Origin: Burkholderiales bacterium PBB1
GTDB taxonomy: Bacteria > Pseudomonadota > Gammaproteobacteria > Burkholderiales > Burkholderiaceae_C
NCBI GenBank assembly: GCA_002255905.1
Contig: NKIN01000002.1
Coordinates: 62,001-126,000, forward strand
DNA: 64,000 nt
Direction of reading: 5' to 3'
Numbering within the stretch: position 1 is the first letter of the stretch; every line of letters begins with the position of its first letter. Below, piece by piece: positions 26,645 to 35,518 of the stretch. The notes beneath the pieces were generated by a model. The model did no database searches, had not been told where the DNA came from, and saw only the letters and a list, made by a program, of their open reading frames with translations. Made by a program: the position numbers and the translations under genes.

Positions 26645-28099
26645 GTGTCATCGCTGAGTTTTCGAGCCGAGCCACGATCTGTGCAGGCCTTGTCGCCTCG
26701 CTTTCAGCATGCCGTTCGGCTGTTGCAGCTGTCGTCGGTGGATTTCGCGGCCACGGTGCGCGATGTGCTGGGGCACAACCCGTTCCTGGAACTCGAGGAG
26801 GACGCAGCTGACGGCGAGCAACACGATGCAGACAGCGTCGATTTGGTCTCGGATGACAACGCTGCCAGCCCGGACGATCGACTGGACACGCTGTATGCCG
26901 ATCCAACAATGTCTGCCGACCGGAGTGACGACCGCGATCAGTGGCCGATGGATGGCACCGTGTCGCCGCGGCCTACCGGGGAAGGCGACTGCTCGGCCCT
27001 GGATCTGCTGGCAGTCGAAACGCCCTTGAACGCGCACCTCCGTGCCCAGCTCGATTTGCAACCCCTGGCCACTCGCGAGCGGTGGATCGCACTCGTGATC
27101 GTTGAATCGCTCGACGACGATGGCTACCTGCGCACGCCGCTGACAGAGCTGGGCGAGTTGTGTGGTCTGACGCCTGATGTGCGACTGGCCGAAATAGACG
27201 CCGCCTTGCAGCGTGTGCAGGCGCTGGACCCGGCTGGTGTGGGTGCCTGCAGCGTCGCCGACTGCCTGCGGCTGCAACTTCCGGCGATCGAGTGCCCGGA
27301 GCTGCGCGCTCTGGCCGCGTGCATCGTGGCGGAGCACCTGCCACTGCTGGCGGCCCGCGATGTCCCTGCACTGGCGCGTGCGCTGGGGGAATCCGTGTTG
27401 CGGATCCAAGAGGTGTGCGATCGCATCCGCCGCTTCGACCCTCGGCCTGGCTGGCGATTCAGCGCCGCCCGCATTGCTTATGTGGTGCCTGATGTGGTGG
27501 CAAAGAAGGTTCGCGGCGAATGGCGGGTGCAGCTGAATCCGGTGGTGATCCCGCGCGTGCGCCTGAATCAGGTGTATGCCGACTTGTTCAAACGCCACCG
27601 CAACGCAGCCCATGTCGACATGGCCGACCAGCTACAGGAAGCCCGCTGGACGGTCAAGAACCTCGAGCAACGCTTCTCCACCATCCTCGACGTGGCCGAG
27701 GCGATCGTCAAGCGGCAGCGGCACTTTCTCGAGTTCGGGCCGATGGCGATGAAGCCCCTCGGTCTGAAGGAGATCGCCGATGAACTCGGCATACACGAGT
27801 CGACCGTTTCGCGGGTGACCAACAACAAGTACATGGCCACCCCGAGCGGCGTGTTCGAGCTGAAGTACTTTTTCTCGCGGGTGATGGTCACAGCGAGCGG
27901 CAGCGCTTGCTCAGGAACCGCGATCCGCGGGCTGCTGAAGGACCTGATCGGCGCCGAGGCGCCGCAGGCGCCACTGTCTGATGCCGAGATCACCCGTCAG
28001 TTGGCACAACAAGGTCTGGTGGTGGCGCGCCGCACCGTGACCAAGTATCGACAGTCCTTGCGCATCGACGCGGTCGAACGCCGGCGCCGCCAGGCCTGA
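26645..28099 (+). CDS. rpoN: RNA polymerase sigma-54 factor
   Basis: A 484-residue sigma-54. Region I is short (LSPRFQHAVRLLQLSS), followed by an acidic linker, the core-binding domain, the helix-turn-helix (LKEIADELGIHESTVSRVTNNKY) and the diagnostic RpoN box ARRTVTKYR near the end. The start is a GTG at 26645 behind a GAGAGGA site. The usual rpoN neighbours (lptB upstream, hpf/ptsN downstream) are absent, and the N-terminus lacks the glutamine-rich SLQLRLSQ opening, so this may be a second rpoN copy in the genome. Confidence 0.92.
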   Translation: MSSLSFRAEPRSVQALSPRFQHAVRLLQLSSVDFAATVRDVLGHNPFLELEEDAADGEQHDADSVDLVSDDNAASPDDRLDTLYADPTMSADRSDDRDQWPMDGTVSPRPTGEGDCSALDLLAVETPLNAHLRAQLDLQPLATRERWIALVIVESLDDDGYLRTPLTELGELCGLTPDVRLAEIDAALQRVQALDPAGVGACSVADCLRLQLPAIECPELRALAACIVAEHLPLLAARDVPALARALGESVLRIQEVCDRIRRFDPRPGWRFSAARIAYVVPDVVAKKVRGEWRVQLNPVVIPRVRLNQVYADLFKRHRNAAHVDMADQLQEARWTVKNLEQRFSTILDVAEAIVKRQRHFLEFGPMAMKPLGLKEIADELGIHESTVSRVTNNKYMATPSGVFELKYFFSRVMVTASGSACSGTAIRGLLKDLIGAEAPQAPLSDAEITRQLAQQGLVVARRTVTKYRQSLRIDAVERRRRQA

Positions 28100-28191
28100 T
28101 CGTGAATCCTGCCTGAGCCTCGGCATGTCGCTTGCCATTGGTTACATCAACGGTTGGACGAGTCTCTGCCCGTGAATCGTGGAGCACCCTG

Positions 28192-28782
28192 ATGAACACC
28201 GACATGGACCTGATCAAGCGCTGGCCGCAGGCGGTCACGCTGGACATGGTCATTCAGTACGAGCGCGGCGCTCCGGATCGGCACACGTATTGCCTGAAAG
28301 CCTCTGAGCGAACCTCGGAGGTTCACGTGCTGATTCCGCAGCACAGCGGTGCCCCGCTCGAATTACAGCGGATCGACTGGCGAGCGCTGCCTGGCCGGAG
28401 CCTCTACCTGCGCAGCCTGAACGTGCTGGCCGTGCACTTCTTCGGCGCCGTCGCCATGCCACCGCGCGCGCGCGGTGCACCGCTGTGGCAGTACATCAGC
28501 GTGAGCATGTCGGACGAATCAGACGAGTTGCCACAGATCCAGTTCGAGCTGGAGACCGTCGATGATCTGCGTGCGGCCTTGCGCTACCGCTGCCACCCGA
28601 CACAGCCGCTGGTGAGTCGCCTGCTGACGCTGGATGTGCTCGACGCCGATCCACTGCGCGCGCTGCTGCGCATCGGCATCGCCCGCGTGCGTCCGCTGTT
28701 GAGCCACAGTTCAGCGCCGGTCCGCTCGGTTCCGAATGCGCCGCGGACTCTCGGGTCGTCGGGGGTGGCACAGCAGGTTTGA
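28192..28782 (+). CDS. Hypothetical protein
   Basis: A 196-residue soluble protein starting MNTDMDLIKRWPQAVTLDMV after a GGAG site. It has mixed alpha/beta character and no signal peptide; a helical stretch LRALLRIGIARVRPLLSHS is near the C-terminus. I recognise no family. It lies between rpoN and a Crp/Fnr regulator on the same strand, with about 90 bp gaps, so shared control is possible but unproven. Confidence 0.65.
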   Translation: MNTDMDLIKRWPQAVTLDMVIQYERGAPDRHTYCLKASERTSEVHVLIPQHSGAPLELQRIDWRALPGRSLYLRSLNVLAVHFFGAVAMPPRARGAPLWQYISVSMSDESDELPQIQFELETVDDLRAALRYRCHPTQPLVSRLLTLDVLDADPLRALLRIGIARVRPLLSHSSAPVRSVPNAPRTLGSSGVAQQV

Positions 28783-28879
28783 GCCGCTGCTGGTGCCGTG
28801 CGTTCTGAGGGCACGCCGATTGCCCAGATGAGGCATGAAGTGCCATTGCGAATCGCCCCCCGTCCGCTTGGCCACCCCG

Positions 28880-29620
28880 ATGGCCGCGCGCCGTGCCGCG
28901 CTGGACATCAGCCAGAGCGCCCACAAGAACGGCTTGCTGGCGCGGCTCCCCGAAGCGTCCTGGCAGCGCTGGCTCCCGCAGCTCGAGTGGGTCGATCTGT
29001 CTCAGGGCCAGGTACTGCATGAGTCCGGCGAATCGCCCCGACACGCATACTTTCCGACCACGGCGATCCTGTCACTTCTCAATGTGACTCAGGATGGTGC
29101 ATCGACCGAGATCGCTGCGGTCGGCAATGAAGGCATGGTGGGGGTGTCCTTGTTCATGGGCGGAGCCTCCACCTGCAGTCGCGCCGTGGTGCAGAGCGCC
29201 GGCTTCGGGCTGCGGCTGAAGGCCCAAGCGATGCGCGCCGAATTCGAAAGCGATGCGCAGGTCATGCAGATGATGCTGCGCTACACCCATGCCCTGATGA
29301 CACAGATGGGTCAGATGGCAGTGTGCAACCGTCACCATTCGATCGACCAGCAGCTGTGTCGATGCCTGTTGTTCAACCTGGACCGGTTGGGTGGCCATGA
29401 GATCGTGATGACCCACGAGCTGATCGCCAGCACCCTGGGTGTGCGCCGCGAGGGCGTGACTGAAACGGCGCTGAAGCTGCAGGCGGCTGGGTTGATCCGG
29501 TACGCGCGTGGTCGCATCACCGTGCTCGACCGCGGCGGGCTGGAGCGCCGCGCCTGCGAGTGCTACGCGGTGGTGCGCAAAGAGTACGACCGCCTGAGGA
29601 CGGAGAAGCTGGCGGCCTGA
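28880..29620 (+). CDS. Crp/Fnr family transcriptional regulator
   Basis: A 246-residue regulator. The cyclic-nucleotide-type sensor fold is visible (YFPTTAILSLLNV, EIAAVGNEGMVGVSLFMGG) and is followed by a dimer helix and a helix-turn-helix (THELIASTLGVRREGVTETALKL). It lacks the cysteine cluster of FNR and the arginine/serine cAMP pocket, matching the large FNR-like group with YFP-T-T and G-N-E-G motifs. ATG at 28835 would add 15 residues. The ligand is unknown. Confidence 0.9.
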   Translation: MAARRAALDISQSAHKNGLLARLPEASWQRWLPQLEWVDLSQGQVLHESGESPRHAYFPTTAILSLLNVTQDGASTEIAAVGNEGMVGVSLFMGGASTCSRAVVQSAGFGLRLKAQAMRAEFESDAQVMQMMLRYTHALMTQMGQMAVCNRHHSIDQQLCRCLLFNLDRLGGHEIVMTHELIASTLGVRREGVTETALKLQAAGLIRYARGRITVLDRGGLERRACECYAVVRKEYDRLRTEKLAA

Positions 29621-29779
29621 CGCCCTGGCTGACGGGGTTCTGCGCACGATCGCGGAACTTCGCTGTATCGAAGTGACTCCCTGGTCGGTGCTCATCGCCC
29701 CACTATCATTGGCGACATTCGCCTGATGCCCGTGCCACTGCGGCTGCCGCCAAGCCTGAGAGCCCGTCTTCCACTGCCC

Positions 29780-31078
29780 ATGCTGCGTCCGATCACTGTT
29801 GTTGCCTCGCGCTTTTTCACCGCCTTCTGGGCTGCCCTGGCGGTCTGCTTGACGGTCATCCCCGCGGCTCAGGCCCAGTTGAGGGTCGAGATGTCGGGAG
29901 TGGGCGCCTCCCAGGTGCCCATTGCGGTGGTGGGTTTTCGCAACGAGCAGTCCGTTCCCCAGCCGCTTTCGCAGATCGTGCGGGCCGATCTGGAGCGCAG
30001 CGGTCTGTTCCGCGGCGTCGATGCGCCCGGGGTGCTCGACGAGACCACCCAACCTGCGATGGCCGATTGGCGCCGCCGTGCGGCCGATGCGCTGGTGGGT
30101 GGTTCGGTGACGCGGCTGGCCGATGGCCGTTATGACGTGAGATTCAAGCTGTGGGATGTCGTCAAGGGCACTGAGCTCGGCGCGCAAAGCACCGTGGTGG
30201 TCGCCGCGGATCTGCGATTGGCAGCGCACCGCATCGCTGACTTCATCCATGAAAAGCTCACCGGCCAGAAGGGCGTGTTCTCGACGCGCATCGCCTACGT
30301 CACGCGCATGGGCAAGCGCTACACGCTCAACATTGCCGATGCCGATGGCGAGGGCGGCCAGATCGCGCTGAACAGCGCCGAGCCGATCATCTCGCCGGCG
30401 TGGTCACCCGACGGCCGCGAACTGGCGTATGTCTCGTTCGAGACCCAGAAGGCGGTGGTCTACGTGCAGGAAGTGGCCAGCGGCAAGCGGCGCGCGGTGG
30501 CGAATTTCCGGGGCTCGAACAGCGCGCCTGCGTGGTCACCCGATGGCCAGACGCTCGCCGTGACACTGTCGCGCGACGGGGGTTCGCAGATCTACCTGAT
30601 GGGGCGCAACGGCGACAACGTGCGTCGCCTCACCCAGAGCATCGGCATCGACACCGAGCCGGTGTACTCGCCCGACGGCCGCAGCATCTATTTCGTGAGC
30701 GATCGCAGTGGCGGCCCGCAGATCTATCGCATTCCGGCGGCTGGTGGGGCAGCCGAGCGCATCACCTTCTCAGGCAGCTACAACATCAGCCCGGCCATCA
30801 GTCCCGACGGGCGCTCGCTGGCCTACGTGTCGCGCGAGGGCAATGCCTTTCGGCTCTACGTGCAAGACCTCGCGGGCGGTGCACCGGTGTCGGTCAGCGA
30901 CACCAGCGACGACGAGAGCCCGAGCTTCGCACCCAACAGCCGCCTGATCATCTACGCGTCGCGCTCGCAGGGGCGCGATGTGCTGCTGACCACCTCGCTG
31001 GACGGCAAGATCAGGTCGCGCCTGGTCTCGTCGTCGGCCGATGTGCGCGAACCCGTGTGGGGTCCGTACGGCCGTTGA
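29780..31078 (+). CDS. tolB: Tol-Pal system protein TolB
   Basis: A 432-residue periplasmic protein (E. coli TolB has 430). It has a signal peptide ending PAAQAQ, an N-terminal alpha/beta domain (VVGFRNEQSVPQPLSQIVRADL), then a six-bladed beta-propeller with repeated PAWSPDG, PVYSPDG and PAISPDG motifs. It binds Pal and the Tol complex during cell division. The ATG at 29780 fits family length; 29726 is also possible. tolQRA are not upstream here. Confidence 0.95.
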   Translation: MLRPITVVASRFFTAFWAALAVCLTVIPAAQAQLRVEMSGVGASQVPIAVVGFRNEQSVPQPLSQIVRADLERSGLFRGVDAPGVLDETTQPAMADWRRRAADALVGGSVTRLADGRYDVRFKLWDVVKGTELGAQSTVVVAADLRLAAHRIADFIHEKLTGQKGVFSTRIAYVTRMGKRYTLNIADADGEGGQIALNSAEPIISPAWSPDGRELAYVSFETQKAVVYVQEVASGKRRAVANFRGSNSAPAWSPDGQTLAVTLSRDGGSQIYLMGRNGDNVRRLTQSIGIDTEPVYSPDGRSIYFVSDRSGGPQIYRIPAAGGAAERITFSGSYNISPAISPDGRSLAYVSREGNAFRLYVQDLAGGAPVSVSDTSDDESPSFAPNSRLIIYASRSQGRDVLLTTSLDGKIRSRLVSSSADVREPVWGPYGR

Positions 31079-31172
31079 TGGCCACCCTGGAACGGCTGCC
31101 GTTCCGCCTGTCACTTTGTTGCAGTAGCGCAGACGTCACGCTGATAATTTCTCATCACCTCAAGGAGCTTCC

Positions 31173-31727
31173 ATGCAATCGAACCCTCTCCACTTCCGTC
31201 CAACCCAGCGGCTGCTGTGGGCTGCGCTGTGCGCTGCGGCGCTGGCAGGCTGCGGCTCCAACGTGAAGCTCGACGACAAGAACGTTCCGGTGGAATCGCG
31301 CACCGGTACCGGTGTCGACACCAGCTCAGCCGGCACCTCGCAATCGCAGGTCACCCCGGTCGACCTGACCAAGAACGGTGGCACAGGCCTGTTCGCCAAT
31401 ACCGGCAAAGTCGTCTACTTCGACTTCGACAGCTACACCGTGCGCGACGACGCCCGTCCGGTGATCGATGCCAACGCCAAGATTCTCGCGGCCAACAAGA
31501 CGGCCAAGCTTGCCGTCGAAGGCCACACCGATGAGCGCGGTGGCCGCGAATACAACCTGTCACTGGGGCAGAAGCGTGCCGAGGCCGTGGTGCGCGCACT
31601 GACGCTCGCCGGCGCCACCGATGGCCAGCTGGAAGCCACCAGCTTCGGCAAGGAGCGACCAGCGGTGGCCGGTAACGACGAGGCGGCCTATGCCAAGAAC
31701 CGTCGCGTCGAACTCGTTGCCCGCTGA
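31173..31727 (+). CDS. pal: Peptidoglycan-associated lipoprotein Pal
   Basis: A 184-residue outer-membrane lipoprotein. The lipobox cysteine is in AALAGCGS (about residue 27) and the OmpA-like domain follows (VYFDFDSYTVRDDA, VEGHTDERGGREYNLSLGQKRA). It anchors the outer membrane to peptidoglycan and partners TolB, encoded 95 bp upstream. An AAGGAG site precedes the ATG. Confidence 0.96.
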   Translation: MQSNPLHFRPTQRLLWAALCAAALAGCGSNVKLDDKNVPVESRTGTGVDTSSAGTSQSQVTPVDLTKNGGTGLFANTGKVVYFDFDSYTVRDDARPVIDANAKILAANKTAKLAVEGHTDERGGREYNLSLGQKRAEAVVRALTLAGATDGQLEATSFGKERPAVAGNDEAAYAKNRRVELVAR

Positions 31728-31734
31728 GGGTTCG

Positions 31735-32523
31735 ATGATGAGCGCGGCGCGCTTCGGGTCTCGTGCGAGGTGGTGGTCCGGGTTGGGCGCCACCTGCTTG
31801 GTGCTGACGCTGTCGGCACCGGCCGCACGGGCAGGCCTGTTCGATGACGACGAGGCGCGCCGCGCCATCCTCGACCTGCGCCAGAAGATCGAACAGAGCA
31901 ATGAGCAGGCGCGCGCGGCGCAGGCCGAACAGATCGGTCAGCTGAGGGCCAATCTGGCCGACCTGAGTCGGCAGATCGACCTGATGCGCACCGAGAACGC
32001 CAGCCTGCGCGACCAGGTCGAGCAAATGGCGCGCGACGTCGGTCTGATGCAGGTCCAGCTCAAGGACATGAAGCAGGACTACGACGAGCGGCTCGCCCGC
32101 ATCGAACCGCAGAAAGCCTCGGTCGATGGCCGCGAGTTCATGGCCGATGCCGAGGAGATCCGCCAGTACGAGGCCGCGATGGCCAAGGTGCGCGGTGGCG
32201 ATTTCGCCGGCGCCGCCACGTCACTGGCGGTCTTCCGCAGCCGCTATCCGAGCAGCGGCTACGCTCAATCGGTGCTGTTCTGGCTGGGTAACGCCCAGTA
32301 CGGCAACCGCAGCTACGCCGAAGCCATCTCGTCGTTTCGCAGTTTTGCCAGCAGCTACCCCGGCGATCTGCGTGCCCCCGAGGCTTTGCTGGCCATCGCG
32401 AACTGCCAGTTCGAGCTGAAAGACACGAAGGCCGCGCGCAAGGTGCTCGACGAGCTGTTCAAGACCTACCCGGACTCCGAGGCCGCGCAAGCCGGCAAGG
32501 CACGGTTGGCTGCGCTGAAGTGA
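31735..32523 (+). CDS. cpoB: Cell division coordinator CpoB (YbgF)
   Basis: A 262-residue periplasmic protein: signal peptide ending AARAG, an N-terminal coiled coil (about residues 35-105) that trimerises, then TPR repeats (ASYPGDLRAPEALLAIANCQ and following). CpoB links peptidoglycan synthesis to Tol-Pal constriction. Start codons at 31735 and 31738 are tandem. It starts eight bases after pal and its end overlaps tcdA. Confidence 0.93.
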   Translation: MMSAARFGSRARWWSGLGATCLVLTLSAPAARAGLFDDDEARRAILDLRQKIEQSNEQARAAQAEQIGQLRANLADLSRQIDLMRTENASLRDQVEQMARDVGLMQVQLKDMKQDYDERLARIEPQKASVDGREFMADAEEIRQYEAAMAKVRGGDFAGAATSLAVFRSRYPSSGYAQSVLFWLGNAQYGNRSYAEAISSFRSFASSYPGDLRAPEALLAIANCQFELKDTKAARKVLDELFKTYPDSEAAQAGKARLAALK

Positions 32524-33293
32524 GCGACTCGCAGGTCATCGACGACGCGTCGGTGGCCGATCTCGAACGCCGCTTCGGCGGTTTGCGCCGGTTGCATGGT
32601 GATGCAGGCTATGCCCGCTTGCGTGCTGCCCGCATCGCCGTGGTCGGGCTCGGTGGCGTGGGTTCCTGGGCCGCCGAGGCGCTGGCACGCAGCGGCGTCG
32701 CCGAGCTGACGCTGATCGATCTGGACCATGTCTCAGAGGGCAACATCAACCGCCAGGTGCAGGCCGTGGGCCGCACGGTCGGGCAGTCCAAGGCATTGGC
32801 CCTGTGCGAGCGCCTGAGTGACATCCATCCCGGCTGCGTACTGCGCCCGGTCGAGGAATTCGTCGAGACGGCCAACTGGCCGGCGCTGCTGCCCCAGCCC
32901 GTCGATGCACTCATCGATGCCTGTGACCAGGTGCGCGCCAAGGCGGTGCTGGCCGCCTGGGCCATCGACACCGGCACCGCATTTGTCAGTGTGGGCGCTG
33001 CCGGTGGCAAGCAACGTGCGCAGGCGGTCGAGGTCAGTGATCTGGCCGAGGCCACCCACGATCCGCTGCTGGCGTCGCTGCGCCAACGCTTGCGCCAGCA
33101 GCATGGCGCGGCGCGGCGTGGCCCCATCGGCATTGCGTGTGTCTATTCCCGTGAGGCTGTCCATCAACCGGACATTGCCTGCGTGCCCGAGAGCAATCTG
33201 AACTGCCATGGCTATGGATCCAGCGTGACCGTCACTGCGACCTTCGGCATGGTCGCGGCCGGCGAGGTCATGCGCGCCTGGCTGAATCGCTGA
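32520..33293 (+). CDS. tcdA: tRNA threonylcarbamoyladenosine dehydratase TcdA
   Basis: A 257-residue E1-like ATP-dependent enzyme that converts t6A37 of tRNA to its cyclic form. It has the nucleotide loop VVGLGGVGSWAAEALARSG, DLDHVSEGNINRQ, and the late cysteine in NLNCHGYGSS. The start is a GTG at 32520 overlapping the cpoB stop, so it is read from the tol-pal operon. tRNA-Lys genes follow within 70 bp. Confidence 0.93.
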   Translation: MSDSQVIDDASVADLERRFGGLRRLHGDAGYARLRAARIAVVGLGGVGSWAAEALARSGVAELTLIDLDHVSEGNINRQVQAVGRTVGQSKALALCERLSDIHPGCVLRPVEEFVETANWPALLPQPVDALIDACDQVRAKAVLAAWAIDTGTAFVSVGAAGGKQRAQAVEVSDLAEATHDPLLASLRQRLRQQHGAARRGPIGIACVYSREAVHQPDIACVPESNLNCHGYGSSVTVTATFGMVAAGEVMRAWLNR

Positions 33294-33318
33294 GTACCGC
33301 CACCGAACTTGCATCGGT

Positions 33319-33355
33319 CGCCAAACAGCGCAGAAGTCGGGATATACTTATGGGC
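33319..33355 (+). promoter_or_regulatory. Promoter of the tRNA-Lys pair
   Basis: A near-consensus -10 box TATACT lies at 33343-33348, 14 bp before the first tRNA, followed by a G/C-rich stretch (GGGCTGCTCGG) of the kind that makes stable-RNA promoters sensitive to ppGpp. The -35 region is weak, with no clear hexamer at 16-18 bp. Stringent control is inference from the discriminator. Confidence 0.45.
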
Positions 33356-33362
33356 TGCTCGG

Positions 33363-33438
33363 GGGTTGTTAGCTCAGTTGGTAGAGCAGCGGACTTTTAA
33401 TCCGTAGGTCGTGGGTTCGAGTCCCGCACAACCCACCA
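33363..33438 (+). tRNA. tRNA-Lys (anticodon UUU)
   Basis: A 76-nt cloverleaf with the CCA encoded. The acceptor arms GGGTTGT/ACAACCC pair fully, the D arm is GCTC...GAGC, the anticodon stem GCGGA/TCCGT carries loop CTTTTAA (anticodon TTT), and the T arm GTGGG/CCCGC has loop TTCGAGT. It reads AAA and AAG codons. Confidence 0.97.
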
Positions 33439-33476
33439 CCAGTACCCATCGTTTTCATCCGAAGACGTCAAGCTTC

Positions 33477-33552
33477 GGGCTCTTAGCTCAGTTGGTAGAG
33501 CAGCGGACTCTTAATCCGTAGGTCGAGTGTTCGAGTCACTCAGGGCCCACCA
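33477..33552 (+). tRNA. tRNA-Lys (anticodon CUU)
   Basis: A second 76-nt lysine tRNA 38 bp downstream. The acceptor arms GGGCTCT/AGGGCCC pair with one G-T wobble, the anticodon loop is CTCTTAA (anticodon CTT), and the T stem is GAGTG/CACTC. The D arm and anticodon stem are identical to the first, indicating an old duplication followed by divergence of the acceptor and T arms. It reads AAG. Confidence 0.96.
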
Positions 33553-33555
33553 GTC

Positions 33556-33596
33556 AAAACAAACGGCTTGCCAGAAATGGCAAGCCGTTTGTTTTT
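33556..33596 (+). terminator. Terminator of the tRNA-Lys operon
   Basis: A long perfect inverted repeat (arms of about 17 bp, core ACGGCTTGCC / GGCAAGCCGT) with loop AGAAAT is followed by a T-run. It begins four bases after the second tRNA. The A-run on the other side means it can also act on the minus strand, where the dsbD operon ends about 75 bp away. Confidence 0.92.
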
Positions 33597-33670
33597 GGAG
33601 CGAGTCCGCTACCGGTCAATGATCGCCACCCGTCAGTGGCCGCCCGCTCCGGCCGACTGGATTTCTGTGG

Positions 33671-35518
33671 TCACAGTCCCACCGCCTTCAGCGATGCGAT
33701 GAATCCCTGCGCCGGCACAAAGCCGATCACGCGGGCGTCGGCCTGCTCTCGGCCTTGCTTGTCGAAGAACAGCACGCCGGGCGGGCCGAACAGGCCGAAG
33801 CGCTTGAGCAGTGCCTTGTCCTCGGCCGAGTTGTCGGTGACGTCGGCCTGCAGCAACAGGGCATGGGCCATCCGTGGCTGCACGGCGGGATCGCTGAAGG
33901 TCAGGTGTTCCATCTCCTTGCACGACACGCACCAGTCCGCGTAGAAGTCGAGCATCACCGGCCGGTCGGCCGTCTTCAGCGCGGCATCCAGCTCTGCGAC
34001 GTTTCGGATGCGACGAAAGCTGCTGGCTGGCGTCTCTGCCTTGGCCACGCCTGGTCCGCGTGCGAAGTGACCCAGCGGTTGCAGCGGGTTGTCGCCGCCC
34101 GAGAGCGCCCCGACCACCTGGGTCGAACCCAGCACGGCCAGCAACAGCGCCACACCTTTGCCCAGTCGCTGGTGACCCGAGGCCGTGTCGGCGAGCCGTT
34201 CGAACAGCCTCAGGTAGATCGCCCCGACCAGCAAGCCGCTGCCGATGATCAGCATCACCACCCACACAGGAAGCACCGGCGACACGATCCACAGCGCCAC
34301 GGCCAGCAGCATCACGCCAAAGAACGTCTTGACGCCTTCCATCCAGACGCCGGCACGCGGCAGCAGCGAGCCTGCCGAGACACCCACCAGCAGCAGGGGC
34401 ACGCTCATGCCCATGGCCAGGCTGAACAGTGCCAGACCGCCGATGACGACGTCGCGCGTCTGGCTGATGAACACCAGCGCGCCGGCCAGCGGCGCGGCCA
34501 CACAGGGGCCAACGATCAGCGCCGACAGCCCACCCATCACGAACACGCCGAAAAAATTGCCCCCGGGCAGGCGGCTGGAGCTTTCGGTGATGCGGCTCTG
34601 GATGAAGCTGGGCATCTGCAACTCGAACACGCCGAACATCGACAGCGACAGCGTCGCGAGCATCAATGCAAATGCGCCGAGCACCCACGGGTTTTGCAGC
34701 GCTGCAGCGAGCCCTTCTCCCAGCAGGCCGGCCACGACGCCGAACACGGTGTAGACCAGTGCCATGCCGAGCGAATAGGACAGGGCCATCGCAAAGCCCG
34801 TCAAGCGCGACACCGGTGCGCCCTGGCCCACGATGATCGACGACAGGATGGGCACCATCGGCAGCACGCACGGCGTGAACGCCAGCAGCAGCCCCGCCAG
34901 CAGGAACACGCCGGCGATGGTGATCAAGCTGCCTGACTTGAGCGCCGATTCGACCTTCGCGCTTTGCGATGGCGAGGCCACGGCAGCCGAAGCGAGCGCT
35001 GGCGCTGGCTCCGATGCCGCCGCCGGCGCTGCGTTGTCGCCCAGCCACTGCGCACGCACCAGTTGTCCGTCGCTGGAAGTCACCGCCACGAAGGCGGTCT
35101 GCGGCGGGTAGCACAACCCCTTGTCGGCGCAGCCCTGGTAGACCACGCGCAGTCGGGCATCGGCTTTCGTCGCCTGGACTGGCACATCGATGCGCAGCGT
35201 GCCCTGCAGCACCTCGACATCTTTCTGGAAATTCGTGTCGAACTCGATCTTGCCGGCTGGGATTGATACCTCGCCCAGCGTGGCACCGGTGCCCTGCGGC
35301 TCGACGCTGATGCGCTCACGGTAGAGGTGGTAGTCCGGTGCGATGTCGATGCGCAACTCGACAGTCCGGGCGTTGCTGACGCGCGCGCTGCCCACGAAGG
35401 CCAGCTCCGGATCCAGGAAGTCAGGTTCGCTGGCGACGGCGAGCGCGCCCCAGCTCACTGCAGCGAGCGCGACCAGGCCGTTCACACCCAGGCGCTTGGC
35501 CCATCTTGAAATCGTCAT
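33671..35518 (-). CDS. dsbD: Thiol:disulfide interchange protein DsbD
   Basis: A 615-residue inner-membrane protein with all three redox parts of DsbD. After a signal peptide, the periplasmic N-domain has the cysteine pair in YQGCADKGLCYPP; the eight-helix core has paired cysteines in AFTPCVLPMVP and IVGPCVAAPLAG; the C-terminal thioredoxin domain has YADWCVSCKEME. It carries electrons from cytoplasmic thioredoxin to periplasmic partners. The ATG overlaps the apbE stop, so here DsbD is the last gene of the unusual redox operon and probably supplies its TlpA protein. Confidence 0.95.
   Translation of the reverse strand: MTISRWAKRLGVNGLVALAAVSWGALAVASEPDFLDPELAFVGSARVSNARTVELRIDIAPDYHLYRERISVEPQGTGATLGEVSIPAGKIEFDTNFQKDVEVLQGTLRIDVPVQATKADARLRVVYQGCADKGLCYPPQTAFVAVTSSDGQLVRAQWLGDNAAPAAASEPAPALASAAVASPSQSAKVESALKSGSLITIAGVFLLAGLLLAFTPCVLPMVPILSSIIVGQGAPVSRLTGFAMALSYSLGMALVYTVFGVVAGLLGEGLAAALQNPWVLGAFALMLATLSLSMFGVFELQMPSFIQSRITESSSRLPGGNFFGVFVMGGLSALIVGPCVAAPLAGALVFISQTRDVVIGGLALFSLAMGMSVPLLLVGVSAGSLLPRAGVWMEGVKTFFGVMLLAVALWIVSPVLPVWVVMLIIGSGLLVGAIYLRLFERLADTASGHQRLGKGVALLLAVLGSTQVVGALSGGDNPLQPLGHFARGPGVAKAETPASSFRRIRNVAELDAALKTADRPVMLDFYADWCVSCKEMEHLTFSDPAVQPRMAHALLLQADVTDNSAEDKALLKRFGLFGPPGVLFFDKQGREQADARVIGFVPAQGFIASLKAVGL

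Noticed and set aside
29657-29674. Hairpin ACTTCG-CTGTAT-CGAAGT after the Crp/Fnr gene as a terminator
   Set aside because: The stem is only six base pairs and no T-run follows.
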